Below, in pieces: positions 1 to 17,558 of a DNA stretch of 64,000 nucleotides. This DNA comes from Antedon bifida (lineage: Eukaryota > Echinodermata > Crinoidea > Comatulida > Antedonidae), in NCBI GenBank assembly GCA_963402885.1, contig OY727100.1, positions 2,914,001-2,978,000 on the forward strand. The letters run 5' to 3'. A model generated the notes under the pieces. That model was not told where the DNA came from, searched no databases, and saw only the letters and a list, made by a program, of their open reading frames with translations. Both the position numbers and the translations under genes were made by a program. The first letter of the stretch is position 1. Every line of letters starts with the position of its first letter.

Positions 1-1340
1 TAGATTCCATGTTGCATAATAATCATTATCATATTTATACGGAAAAACAAATATTATGATACTTCTGACACTTGCTTATCAATTTTATAAAGTACATGAT
101 GAAGGATTTGACGCCATTTTCTGTGCATAACCGTACATGACCTGTTGAGATCAATAGAGGGCACTATACATAATAATGATACAAACAATAAAAAAGATTG
201 TACACTTGGAATCCGGAGCAGAGCAGAAATACTCTGATGATACAATAGGCCTACTAATTTAATAATAACTTATTATATTATTATATATTATAGTTTTTCT
301 GGTTTTTGCTTTTTTTTTTCTTAGATTCAACGTTGTATTCAATTAATTAATATACGTTCAACCTCACAAATAAATAGAGAGAGTCGTCAGTACAGAGTCC
401 GAATTAAATTTGAGTCCAATTTGACATAAGAATGTAAGATGTTATTAATCAAATTAATTAATATCTCTACATTTTACATATATTTTAACGAAGAGGGCTT
501 TAACAAAGGATTCATTTTAATCATTAGGCTGGTGAGACTAAAAGTATAAAAGCATGAGTCAGTACTCTCCCTTTTTTCAATCTTGGATGTGGTTTTAGAT
601 CTAATTAGAGGCGGGGAAGAATCTATTTTTAACAATTACACATTTTAAAAAAAGAATGTTTCAATTCAATGGGAATGACATATTTTTGTTTCAGCTTTCG
701 TTGTGATTTGATGGTCATAATAATTTCATATTCCTGTAGGCCTACATTACTATTTGATATGATAAATAATCTGCTTTTTCCAATTAATATTTCTCACATA
801 TTCCCGCGTTTATTCAAGAATTCACGATGGTTAGTGGCCAAGAAATATGAATATACTTATATTATGGACAGTACCATACGTCATAAAAAGAATTGTAAAA
901 AGAAAATATACACCGAATATGAGTATAAATAAGACTCAATAATTCCGTACGGTATGGTACATTAATAATAGAATATACAACATTAATTTTTAAAAATTTA
1001 AAAAAGTAGTGTTTTATCCATTCTGCGTAAACGGTTGTTTAACTATTTTCATCCTCTTTGCCAGTGAGGAGGATTTTATGTGTCTTACTTAAAAAAAAAA
1101 AAAAATGAAATGAACCAACAACAGAGACAGCATGTTTACGATACGTTTTTATTATTTATATACAGGTATCTCTGACAGTTACAGAATTTGACTACATTGT
1201 GATTCATTTTACCATTAACACCATAATACGGTTAATGTAATTGGTTTGAATTGGAAATATGAAAATGGTTGTTAATACAAACGTTACGAAATTAATAGGA
1301 AAATATTGACCAGTCTTTACAAATAATGATTTGGAAAGTG
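1..1340. other. AT-rich intergenic flank, no gene recognised
   Basis: No ORF here looks like a known family, and no splice-flanked exon chain could be built. The stretch is AT-rich with homopolymer A and T runs, including one near 1090. It probably belongs to the region downstream of the KAT7 gene. Confidence 0.5.
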
Positions 1341-1486
1341 TAAAGCTCTGTCTACACTATCAAACTTGATGTGACAACAAAATTAATATGCCCATATATG
1401 GCGATAATGATGATGTCATATCACGTCCATATTTGGTCATATCACACCTTTTTTTTCAAACTAGTTTGATAGTGCAGGCAGAGCTA
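1341..1486. mobile_element. MITE-A copy 1
   Basis: The left end is TAAAGCTCTGTCTACAC. The right end is decayed (GTGCAGGCAGAGCT). It holds two CArG decamers, CCATATATGG and CCATATTTGG. Confidence 0.85.
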
Positions 1487-1740
1487 AGAAATGTTATGTT
1501 AACTTTTTTCACGATTTCAATGACTGAACGCAGAATTCCAGGACTGTTAACATTACCTGTGTCATACAATAGATTTATAAATAGCAAAATTAACAAAGAA
1601 AACACAATAGAACAGTTCACACATATAACACGTCCAACCTGAAAAGCATTATTTAAAACAAATGAACAAATGAACAAAAGCCAGGCAAGCCATTTGCTAT
1701 AGAAATATCATGCTTACAAAGTAATCAGCATTGTGATAGC

Positions 1741-1868
1741 TAAGGCACTGTCTACACTATCAAACTAGTGTGATGTGCCTAATATGGTAGTGATATGACA
1801 TCATCGTGTCTATTGGGCACATCACATTTTTTTGTCACATAAAGTTTGATAAGTGTAGACAGAGCTTA
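1741..1868. mobile_element. MITE-A copy 2
   Basis: A short copy of 128 bp whose left end reads TAAGGCACTGTCTACAC. It has one CArG decamer, CCTAATATGG, and an intact right arm. Confidence 0.85.
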
Positions 1869-2269
1869 ACGTAAATTTGCGTGTATGATCAGATGCTTCC
1901 TCCAATGCTTTTGCAACTGAAACAATAACTCATCTGACAGAATATTCTCAAAAGAAATTTACAATATTCTTATTCAATAACCTAACAAGAAACCACATAT
2001 TCATTTCGAAATACCAATTAAGGCTTAAATTGCGTGCTTAAAAACGTAATCGTAAATCCTACTAAAAATTGTCAAATTCAGTAAAAATATTTGGTCACAC
2101 ATCTACCATTTATTTATTAAGCATTTACATCATTTTGTCCTATTTACATATTCTACAAGTTTTAAATATTTAATAAAATGAAGTTTGGTTTTTACAGTTG
2201 TATTAATACACAGGGTTACTACAGAAACAATTTCATAAGGCATCCCACCCTTCAAAATACAAATAGGAC

Positions 2270-2423
2270 TTAAGCTCTGTCTACACTATCAAACTAGTGT
2301 GATGTGCCCAAATATGGTAGTGATATGCTTAAATATGGTATTGATATGACATCATCACGTCCATATATGGGCACATCACATTTGTTTTGTCATATAAAGT
2401 TTGATAGTGTAGACAGGGCTTTA
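2270..2423. mobile_element. MITE-A copy 3
   Basis: Both ends are present and the internal AAATATGGTAGTGAT module occurs twice. It lies about 320 bp past the KAT7 stop codon, so it could be part of that gene's 3' UTR. Confidence 0.9.
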
Positions 2424-2742
2424 GGAAGGAACATAGATGGACTAAAGCCATGTCTAAAATAATCAAATGACCCTGACAATACCCCCTCCCTCTCCCAGGC
2501 ATCAAATCCAAATACCATGGAATGACATAATACAATTATTAGCATATAAAACATTGTACAATACTGTTTACATTTGTGAATAATTATCATTTAAAAAAGC
2601 ACAGTTGCAATGTGTCTCAGTATTTTCAAAGATAACAAATATTTAATGGAATCCCACACACTGTACTTTTCCCCCTCTCCAACTGTTGGATTCCTTGTGA
2701 ACTTTGACCCTCACCAAATAAACCCTTTTATACAGCCAATGT

Positions 2743-8172
<5,430 letters not shown>

Positions 8173-8467
8173 TTTAGATAAAATATTGACGACCTACAAA
8201 ATTCGCAACGCCGAATTCTCGAATTTCAATTCAGTTGCCTGATTACCACAAAGCGCCTGGACAGAGAGGCAACACTCTTGATTTTCAATGAGGAAATTAA
8301 AATTCACACTAATAATATTAACATTTTAAAATGGTGGTTAGTTACAATAATTGCTACTTAAAAATAGTATAAATTTGTATTAAGTTTGTTTTCGTATGTT
8401 CCCAGCAAATAAAAATAAATAATAAACTCAACAGCTCAAGTGAAATGCATTCTGGGATTATTTCAAT
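8173..8467. promoter_or_regulatory. Head-to-head KAT7/ABHD10 promoter interval
   Basis: Only 295 bp separate the start codons of KAT7 (minus) and the ABHD10-like gene (plus). Both 5' UTRs and a shared bidirectional promoter must fit here or in first introns. No convincing TATA box at a fixed distance was seen. The call rests on geometry. Confidence 0.6.
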
Positions 8468-10505
8468 ATGTCTGCGCCCATAGGTTTAGTAAGTTCAAAT
8501 TTAGTTCGGAAAAAAACTAGTGTTATATCAATTTTAAAAAACTGTTTTCGTATGAATCACCGCATGATGAGTAGTGTTGAATTTTTGGATAGAGGAAATG
8601 GTAATTTATTGGCTTACCGACAGATAAAAGTGGAATGTGAGTCAACCAAAGATAATAAAGACTCTCCACCAACAACAACAGCGAGTAGGCCTACTGATCA
8701 CAATCAACACAAGAAGGGAACAAGAATAGGAATTATGTTTCTTCCTGGCTTCATGTCTAATATGAATGGTGAAAAGGCATTGACCCTTGAAAGATTTTGT
8801 AAAAAATCACGCTATGAATTTATTAGGTGAATTTAATCATTCTAAATAATATAGGCCTATATTAACAAGGCCAACAGCCATTAAGTCGCGTGCTACAATG
8901 CATAGTGATACCGGACCGACAGACAGACCGACCGACCGACATAGTGAACTATAGAGACGCGACTAAAAATAATATTTAATATTAATTAGGCCAGCCTAAT
9001 AATGATTTACTATACAGTATAATACAAATTCAATAATTTATTATTTCACAATAATAATATGTATACTGTAGTTACATTTTTGTATTAATATTAATACTTA
9101 TAGGCCCAGTCTATTTTTAATTACATTTTTTGTTTACTTTAAAAATATGAGTAGACCTATACATTAGTTCAGAATCTCAGTTCTGTCTCCTGGTTACTTA
9201 GTAATAATATTATATTATTATTCATTAGTATAGTAACCAAATAAATTATTACTGTAACTATTATTTTTTTAAATTTAATTAAAATATGTCTGTGCATAAC
9301 ATATAATATTTTTTTTATGACAATATTTAAAATTCAATTGTTGAAAGTTACCTTTTCATTATAGATTTGACTATCAAGGGTGTGGTGAATCAAAGGGAGA
9401 AATAGATCTGAACAACTATCCCTTTGATATCTGGAAAAACGATGCATTGGCAGTTTTGGATAACCTCACTACTGGACCTCAAGTAAGCAAAATACTGCAG
9501 TTACTGCAGTAGACCTACCTACTATCCAGGCAAGCGTATGAGAAACCGACAAGTCCTTAGTGGTGTGGCGAGTGGGATGGGGTAGTATACAGTCGATAGA
9601 CTACACAGATAGACTCTACAACAAGACATTTTGCCGAACGCCATTTCATCGACAGACATTTTGCCGACCGGACAACCGTCGCCCAACAAGGAGGCGGGTG
9701 TAGTGTCACTTTCGATTATAGTATCCTCTCTAGAGGTAAACCGGTTGTTGAGATGCCCCTATAAAGCGACGAGTGTTTTTTAGAATAATAATTTTAAATT
9801 GTATTCCACTTTTTTTTATGCTAGGCTATTGCGTAACAATTGTATGATTAAATTACAATTATATTAAAACAAGTTTTGTTGTATTTTCTAGGTGTTAGTT
9901 GGATCTAGCATGGGTGGTGTAATAATGCTAATGTTGGCATTAGAAAGACCACAACGAATACATAGTCTAATTGGCGTATCAACACCAAATTTTGAAAATA
10001 CTTCTTCGACAGCAGATAAAAGGAATCCGGTAACAATTTTTACTCTTATCTGTTTTATTAAACATACTAAAGTGATAAATTTCAAAAACGTTTGTTGTGT
10101 TATTTCACATGGTGCAGCCTGTGTATCTTCGCTTTCTCATTTCAACCATTATTAAACTTCTATATTAATTCATTTAAATAAGTTTTTATGTTTGTATTTT
10201 AAACACAGGAAACTGCAAAAAACAGAAATTCGGTATTCGACATGGAAACTTTTATTGGCAAACACAACCGAGAACTATTTTGCAAAAGTTCCTTAACAAT
10301 AAACTGTCCGATACGACTGATCCACGGAATGGAAGATGATGTCGTATACTACCAATCAGCTCTTGAGCTTGCAAGAAAGATTCAGAGTGTGGACGTGCAG
10401 GTGACATTGGTGAAGTCTGGAACTCATCGAATGTCAACACCACAAGGCCTAGAGATGTTACTAAACACTGTTAAAGAGATTCTTGGTTTTAAATCATATT
10501 TGTGA
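8468..10505 (+). CDS. ABHD10: ABHD10-like mitochondrial alpha/beta hydrolase
   Basis: Exons 8468-8826, 9365-9482, 9892-10029 and 10209-10505 join in phase to 303 aa, close to vertebrate ABHD10. The first ~36 residues are rich in basic and hydroxylated residues with no acidic ones, as in mitochondrial presequences. LPGFMSNMNGEKA is the oxyanion-side loop, followed by FDYQGCGESKG. The nucleophile elbow GSSMGG puts Ser at residue 165; Asp 248 in HGMED and His 278 in GTHRM complete the triad. ABHD10 is known as an S-depalmitoylase (PRDX5) and acyl-glucuronide esterase in mitochondria. The lid region between exons 3 and 4 is shorter than in vertebrate proteins. A loop of about 30 residues (84-105 region, Thr/Ser/Asn-rich) looks lineage-specific and contains the TAGGCCTA word in its codons. 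The 3' part of exon 4 is duplicated downstream. Possible AATAAA near 11006. Confidence 0.92.
8881..8966. mobile_element. Short inverted-end element F, copy 1
   Basis: Ends TTAAGTCGCGT and ACGCGACTAA flank a GACC/GACA tetranucleotide run. It lies in ABHD10 intron 1. A second copy in the opposite orientation is at 24518-24618, and only the word between the ends varies in length. Confidence 0.75.
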
Positions 10506-10885
10506 TAAGTCGGATGATTTAATTTAAAGTAAAAATGTTTGAGCTCAGCTCTTGAGCTTGCGAGGAAGATTCAAAGTGTGGACGTGCAGGTGACATTGGT
10601 GAAGTCTGGAACTCATCGGATGTCAACACCACAAGGCCTAGAGATGTTACTAAACACTGTTAAAGAGATTCTTGGTTTTAAATCATATCTGTGATACATC
10701 AGATGATTTTTTAATTTAAAGTAAAGACGTTTGAGCTCAGCTCTTGAGCTTGCGAGGAAGATTCAGAGTGTGGATGTACAGATGACATTGGTGAAGTCTG
10801 GCACTCATCGGATGTCAACACCACAAGGCCTAGAGATGTTACTAAACACTGTTTGAGAGATTCTTGGTTTCATATCATTAAAACC
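10360..10885 (+). repeat. Tandem triplication of the ABHD10 last-exon tail
   Basis: The segment starting TCTTGAGCTTGC in exon 4 (10361) recurs at 10550 and 10742, giving periods of 189 and 192 bp. Each copy includes the codons for the C-terminal ~45 residues, the stop region and about 40 bp of 3' flank. Copies 2 and 3 have a few substitutions; copy 3 loses the end of the frame (TTTGAGAG in place of TTAAAGAG). They probably lie in the 3' UTR or just beyond it. Confidence 0.92.
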
Positions 10886-12158
10886 ATTAAAACCATATCT
10901 GGATTGGAATCTTGGATTACAGCAAGGCAAGAAGATCATATACAGTACCATATACAGCGATATTTAGATATTAGTATTATTCCTGCAACCAAAATGCGTG
11001 TCAACAAATAAAGGCATGGAATAACCTACATCAATCAATTCAGCAAATTGAAAACAAAATAATTTTAAGAACATTTTATATTACTGTAGGCCTATATTAT
11101 TTCATTTGAAATTAATTTACTGTATTTATCTTTTTATTACTGAATACCATGATGACATAATATATCCATAGCTAAAAATAAGAGCTTAATCTAAGAAAAC
11201 ATTGTACAGAAAGAATTTAGAATTTATTACAGAATAACATACAAATATATAAATATATAAAGTCAATGTAACAATACAATAAACAATAAAACTGTATGGT
11301 CTATTGTGGTTAGGCAAGGCATTCCACTAGTGTATATGCATTGACATAATAAGAAATGCTGATTTAAAATAAAAAAATATATTTATATTAGTAATAAATA
11401 TTAAAATATACAATCCCTTTTCATCACGATCTTCTAACCATAGACCGCGTTCGTTGTTCACAATAATTAAACTTTATTTTAACATCACAATTCGGTTACT
11501 CCACGCAGTAAATACGAACACCAGTCATTTTACCAAAAAGTAATTCGTTCCAATTTGTTCAAACCTAATGACACTCGTGTTGTAAGCGAAATGTCAGATT
11601 TTGAATCCTGTCCGATATATTTTTGCGACCAAATTATGGAACTTATTACTGTATAGGGTATGTTTGGTATAAATATGACATGTTCTATTTCATTTACATT
11701 TGTCGGCAACAGCAATGTTTTACTTTATGACTTGAATTATTCATAGATTCTTATTAATTTGATATATTCTATATATACGAATATTGTATATTTATCCTAT
11801 TGTTAAATATTCACTGAGGTGTTTCGTGGCTGTCGTAAAGTTATTATTATATTGTCTACGTTGGTATTGTTAAACTTGCGGTATTCACAAATAACCATGA
11901 CAACCTCTACGAAGCGAAACAAACAGCAAGTAAATACATTTACAGGAAGATCGGATTTTAACCAAGTATTATTAATTTTTTGAAATAAGGTAATGGCTTG
12001 AGGAAATAGGCCTATTTTGTACAAAAGTAAATACGAGTCAGTTTGTCATCTGTTTGTAATAGGCCTGTCATATAGGCCCACAGTTTTGCTCCGAAAGTAT
12101 TTAAACTTACTGTAGAAAGGTACATCGCTGGTGTCATATCTATCAGTGTTGTCAGACG
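10886..12158. other. Intergenic, no gene recognised
   Basis: AT-rich sequence between the ABHD10 repeats and the CNBD2 start. It holds the likely ABHD10 polyadenylation area (AATAAA near 11006) and presumably the CNBD2 promoter. No exon chain or conserved peptide was seen. Confidence 0.5.
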
Positions 12159-15100
12159 ATGGATTCTGAGGTAGGCCTACAGAAGGTAGAACCAGATTTA
12201 CATGATGATCCGTCATCAGTGGTAAGTCCAGCTCCTAATTTATTATTTTATTTATTTAAAAAGTATGATTTCCATATAGGCAAGTGACAAGACATGCCAC
12301 ATGCCATTTAGACTAGCACAGTATCAAATGAATTACTGCAAAAGAAGTTCATGAATTTGATATTATATTATGTTACACATATGCAATTTCTAATGGCATG
12401 TCGAAGACAACACAGTATTAGAAGGCAAGATGTTTCTATGACGCTCCTTGTTTTTTTTTCTTAGGCAAGAAAGCGATTTAGAAAAGCAACCCTGATGGTT
12501 ATCATAAATAATAGGATAAGTAGGTAGGTCTGAACGACATTTTCCATTATTTTAAGATTCTTTCAACATTTATTTAGAAACCGGTTCAAGCAATAAAAGA
12601 AACATACATTTACAATAACTTAAATGGTAACAATAAATAAAAACTGTTTCATGGATCGGAAAAAGAAGTACTTGTCAAATACCAACCCCTAAACATAAAC
12701 ATTTGATGGAAGTTTTAACGTGATTTTTCCTAATTCTTAGGCCTACAGAATTTTCCAAAATCGTGTTGCTAGTTTCATTTTGGCACCTAGCCTAACCGTA
12801 ACATGATGATGTTATTGTATATGACTATTTTAAATCTTTACCAAGTTCCTTGATATAAATTTTGTAAACTTTTTAGAAAAATAGAAGAAAATGAAGACAC
12901 TTCTCACATGCTCACGTTTGAGGTATTTCACGAAATGGAAGATGACGATAACAATGGGAATGAATCGACTGTTTTAACGTTTAATAAACATTATTTCAAG
13001 TCACAAAAAGAGGTAGGGTAAATATCACAAAATGGTCTTGCTCTCTCTCCTGATGCAGTAACACATAATGGTATTAAGGTACTATACCAAAACCCTCTGT
13101 ACTATATGTGTAAAGCCTTAAAAGCTGATTTTGTTTGTACAAACATTATTTTAAGTCACAAAAATGGTATTGCTCTCAGCTCCTGATGCAGCAACAAATA
13201 ATATAGTGTCTATACTATACTGAAAACCTCTGTATTATTTTCAAATGCTTTAAAAACTGATTTTGTTTGTACATTTAGGCAAAACTTACTTCCGAAGTAA
13301 AGTCTATTCTCAGAAGACCAATGAGAACAGCAGAGGAGCTTAAAACAGTACGTGAACTTATTTAGGCCAGTTTACTTAAGTTACATAGCCACTCTGTCCC
13401 ATCAAAACAAAATATGATTCAAAATAACATATCTGGACTCGACAATACATAATTTTCTTTATAATTTTCTCCTAAAGGCATTGACTGGTTTGCAAACGCT
13501 GTCGTCTTTTACCGAATACCCTCTGCATTTGCAAGAGAAGCTCGTTCGTGTAGCCTACTTATTTTCGTATGTATATTCATTATCGTGAGGTATACTTACT
13601 AATACAAATCTCAGTTAACGCAATTTAATTTAATTTGGACACTTCACCGGTGACACTCATCAAAAAACAAAACCCATTTGTGGTGCGGTCAAAAAACCAT
13701 ACAACATGGCAGAATCACCGAAACAATCTCCTTTACGTAACACTCTTTTCAGATGAACACGATCTTACTCTAAGTATTGTCTCCGAAACATGAAAAATGC
13801 AGATTAAGAGAATAAGAAAATAATATATTATTTTAAAGCAATTACGAGAAAACAACTTAATTTCCAATAACCACTCAACAGTTTCAAATCCACCACTAAA
13901 GTAAACTCCGATGCTTCCGAACCCATCATCGACTATCCTATAGTACCTTAAGCTCTGTCTACTCTGGCAAACAAGTTTGACAAAAAAGTGTGATGTGTTC
14001 AAATGTGGTTGTAATATGCCCAAATATAGTAGCGATGACATTAATGGAAATACATTACATTTTAGTCACATAAAGTTTGATAGTGTGACAGAGCTTTACC
14101 CAGGTACATTTTATTCTATTTTGCAGACTGCCCTCAAATAGAGTTATTATTCGCCAGGGTCATCGAGCAGAAACGTTTTATTTTCTTATTCATGGAACAG
14201 GTACGTTTTTATTTGTAAATTCACCGATATCCCTTTCTTAACTTTTTCTTTTGGACGATGACATTTTTCACACTAAAATTGTTCATACTTATGATTAGGT
14301 ATATGTAGGAGGGCTATATCAACTTATAATATTTAAAAGCAAAGTATGCCTATCTTAAAACAGTTTAGTAATAGAAAAGCTATAGTAGGCCCTAATGATT
14401 AGTCTTTCAATTGTTTTAAAGCCATTGAAAGTAGCGTAGAGCGTGACTCGACGACTGGAGAAGATCGTGTTCATCTGAAAAGAGTGTTACGTAAAGGAGA
14501 TTGTTTCGGTGATTCTGCCATGTTGTATGGTACGAACAGGACTACAACTATTACTAGTAACTCCTCATGTGAACTATTATTCATCGATAAAGATGTAAGT
14601 AGGACCTTTAATTCCTATCTTTGAAATCAATACGTCATAATGTTCTCATCCTTTCTCTCTCACATTGTTACCATCGTATGGTAATCAAACCAAGGCAATC
14701 TAACAACAGGATGCTGAGCTTCAGAGATCAAATTGGTTATCTGTGGCTGCGACACGATCAATTCCACGCCCCTAAACTTTTTACTGATTTTTTATTGGTC
14801 AATTGGAATCCTCAAATGTGTGGTCTCTTTTCTGCGCCATGGAGAAATGTATAGTACAGTACTGTTGGTATTTGTCGCAACCAGACATAAGATCAAAGGA
14901 CTGTTACGAGTTCCTATCTTGGCACGGTGAGGTCAGCGTGATTGCCTTGATCAAACTAATAAAGAGTAACTATTGTCATTGTCAATCATTGTTATAATAG
15001 TATCGTATTACTACTGCGTTCTAATATTAATAATCAGTATAATTTGTATTACCATCGATGTCAATTTGTCGTCTCATTCACCAATAATCGATCGATTTAA

Positions 15101-17431
15101 TTGTGCTTTTTACAGGATTTCTTGGAAATATTTTTAATGGTGGACAAACTGACCAATGAACCGGCTCATGTAGCATTTACTAAGTAAGTTTATTGTTTAT
15201 ATATTATATATTTGTTATCTAAATTGGCTTGACTATAATTTATGTTGAAGTCTGTTTGTATATAATGAAATAAAGTCAGTGCCCTGAAAAGACAATTCAT
15301 TTTTTAGATCACTGCCTTTTATGGAAGGTTGGCCGGTAGAAAAATTAGTAGAACATCCCGAATTTTGTTTAGCACACTTTTACAGGTATGATGACGATTA
15401 TGACGCTACTGATGATGATGATGATGACGATGGTGGTTTTGTATGATAATAAGTAGTGATAAAGATAATGATAATTGGATTGGTGATACTACATGGAAAG
15501 ATGTTTTATTTAGGCTATGACGTATGTTATTGAAGGCGATGTGATGATGATGATCGATAATGATGATGATGATAATTGGGATGAGTATGCTGAATATCGT
15601 TTTCTTTAACAGAAAGGATGAAGTCATAGTTTCTGATTCAAACAACTCCAAGTGGATGTACATTATCAAGTCTGTAAGTATAAACCAGAGTCTGCATAGG
15701 TCTTCTTAAGCTCTGTCTACATTACCAAACTAGTTTGACAAAAAAGTGTGATGTGCCCAAATATGGTAGTGATATGCCCAAATGGTAGTGATATGACATC
15801 ACATTTGTTTGTCACATAAAGTTTGATAGTGTAGCTTTAGTCTTTCCGAGAAGGCATAAAATAAAATCAATTGTTTTATTTTACAGATTCCACATCTGAT
15901 TGATATGATTGTACTATTACTCTTTTTGTAGGGTTCTTGCAGGGTTGAATTGACGGTGAACCGAGGGCCACGATACATAAAAAAGAAAAAGACCAAGGCT
16001 GACAGATACATGTACCTTGCGTCAAAGGGTATGCGAGCCTGTAAGTGGGTATTTTATAAAACCGTGTTATAAAAGAGATAGTTCCTCCACCATATCAGCC
16101 TTGTTTTGTTAAGGCATCAGAACAATATTTTTTGAATTTGATACTATATCTTGTTCTTGAAAATGTGTTATTTATACGACAGATGTGTTTGTTTTCTTGC
16201 TATTTTCAGACTCGAAAGTTGACCATAGATGGAAAAACAAATTTGAATTCTTAACACAAAAAGATGATGGTAAACACGAAGAAGGCATTACCGCTGCCCT
16301 GGTAAGAATTTAGATTGTTGCTTTATTTTACAGTTTAACTAGTATCATCACTCCTCCTTTCTTAATTCTTACCGTGTCAAGTAGGCTATAGCATAGTTCT
16401 TCCTTATATTGGTACAAAATCATGTTTTGTTGGATTCATCTCAGCTGAAACCAATTAACAATAGTGAAGCTTGGTTCCCACTAGCAACGCAAAATAACGC
16501 AACCTATGCAACGTAAGAAAATGTCCTTCCAATGTGTTTCCCCGCCTGCAAGTATTGCTGCGTCGTCGGTTCCCCTTGTGATTATGCAATACAGCACTTT
16601 GCGTCAATACGTCGTTGCGTCCTAGTGAGGACCACTCTTTACTTGATGAAACGGTCGTAAAGTGACATGTATATCTCTGTAACTCTAACAGCGGTAGGCC
16701 TACTTGCTATTTGTAGAGTATATTACATTAATCTCATATAATTCATTTTAGCCTCAACATAAGAAGAAGGTCTTAGTCCAAATAGACGAACTGTTTTCTA
16801 AAGACGTATTTGTACGTATAACATATATTTATTTCTTCTGATGCTTTTTTTGTCTTAGACCTCTTAATTCATACCTCGTGACGTTTATGTATTTCAACTA
16901 ATGTTAATAAAGAAAAACATATTCTCAATTTTTTTTAAATATAATTTTCAATTGAAGGGATTGGCAATGCTCTGTGAAGAATTAAGAATTATTGACACGG
17001 AAATGCCGAGTCTACAATTGGTAAGAACGAAAAAAAAATACTGATTATGACGATTTGGTTCTTTTTTATTGCACAATGCGGTATCACGATTCAAAAAGCA
17101 ATAAAGATTATGACAATTATATTAGGCTTTTTCGATTACACAATCAGGTATTTAAAGAAATCATTTATTCTTGATACTCCTATCAGGGTATAAGATCAGC
17201 TCAAATGTTGTTTTCGAATATCCATAGATTAGCAAAGGTGCTGAGTGTATATTGCTTCAAAAGCAATTCTTCTTACAATATTTATCATCGGACCATAAGA
17301 AAGCGTTGAAAACGTTAATTAAGCCCTACCCAGACCTGGAGGATATTCAGAACCACGTCAGAGACCACCTGAACTGGAAGCTGTTCAAGGAGAAAACTGT
17401 CATGGATATTATAACGTCAAAGAAACATTAG
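12159..17431 (+). CDS. CNBD2: CNBD2-like cyclic nucleotide-binding domain protein
   Basis: Fifteen exons join in phase: 12159-12221, 12465-12523, 12877-13012, 13279-13347, 13478-13566, 14127-14200, 14422-14594, 15116-15183, 15308-15385, 15613-15673, 15932-16040, 16210-16301, 16752-16811, 16958-17020 and 17228-17431. The product is 465 aa with no signal peptide or membrane segment. A cyclic-nucleotide-binding fold runs from about 115 to 235: RVIIRQG and AETFYFLIHG strands, then the phosphate-binding cassette GDCFGDSAM...GTNRTTT at about 189-206. The cassette keeps its Arg (R203) but has Asp where canonical cassettes have Glu, so ligand binding is uncertain. A second, weaker CNB-like section (EVIVSDSNNSKWMYIIKSG) follows, then a charged C-terminal helical region. 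The order, RFRK...I start and double layout resemble CNBD2, described in vertebrates as a cAMP-binding protein of male germ cells. Tissue role here is unknown. It is convergent with the GPCR gene. Confidence 0.88.
13696..13766 (-). repeat. Inverted copy of CNBD2 exon 7 segment inside intron 5
   Basis: These 71 bases are the exact reverse complement of 14461-14531, the exon 7 stretch that encodes the core of the phosphate-binding cassette. Identity is 71 of 71 by direct comparison; flanks on both sides do not match. The two arms are separated by 694 bp that include a MITE-A copy. Confidence 0.97.
13948..14098. mobile_element. MITE-A copy 7
   Basis: In CNBD2 intron 5, between the two arms of the exon 7 inverted repeat. 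Left end TTAAGCTCTGTCTACTC; right end TAGTGTGACAGAGCTTTA has lost two bases. Confidence 0.88.
15706..15840. mobile_element. MITE-A copy 8
   Basis: In CNBD2 intron 10, beginning 32 bp after the donor. The right end is shortened to GATAGTGTAGCTTTA. Confidence 0.88.
16466..16634. mobile_element. MITE-B copy 1
   Basis: Left end GAAGCTTGGTTCCCACTAG. Right side TTGCGTCCTAGTGAGGACCAC is a decayed complement. The interior is rich in GCAACG/CGTTGC words. In CNBD2 intron 12. Confidence 0.7.
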
Positions 17432-17440
17432 GTTTGATAA

Positions 17441-17558
17441 CGTTCAAGCGTGGTTCTCACTAGAACGCACCGCAGCAACGTATTGACGCAAAGTGATGTA
17501 TTGCGTAATCACAAGTTACGTTACGTTGCGTCACTAGTGGGAACCAAGCATTAGTGGC
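17441..17558. mobile_element. MITE-B copy 2
   Basis: Ends CAAGCGTGGTTCTCACTAG and CTAGTGGGAACCAAGC are complementary, and the interior holds the same GACGCAA/TTGCGT words as copy 1. It begins about 10 bp after the CNBD2 stop codon, so it may lie in that gene's 3' UTR. Confidence 0.8.

Noticed and set aside
8468-10505. Reading the ABHD10-like gene as a pseudogene because exons are short
   Set aside because: All four exons splice in phase and the Ser-Asp-His triad is complete.
13733-14041. Minus-strand ORF of 102 codons in CNBD2 intron 5
   Set aside because: It is made from the inverted exon 7 copy plus MITE-A sequence, with no relation to a protein family.
15406-15669. Minus-strand ORF rich in Ile and His
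   Set aside because: Product of a GAT/ATG microsatellite and antisense to a CNBD2 exon.
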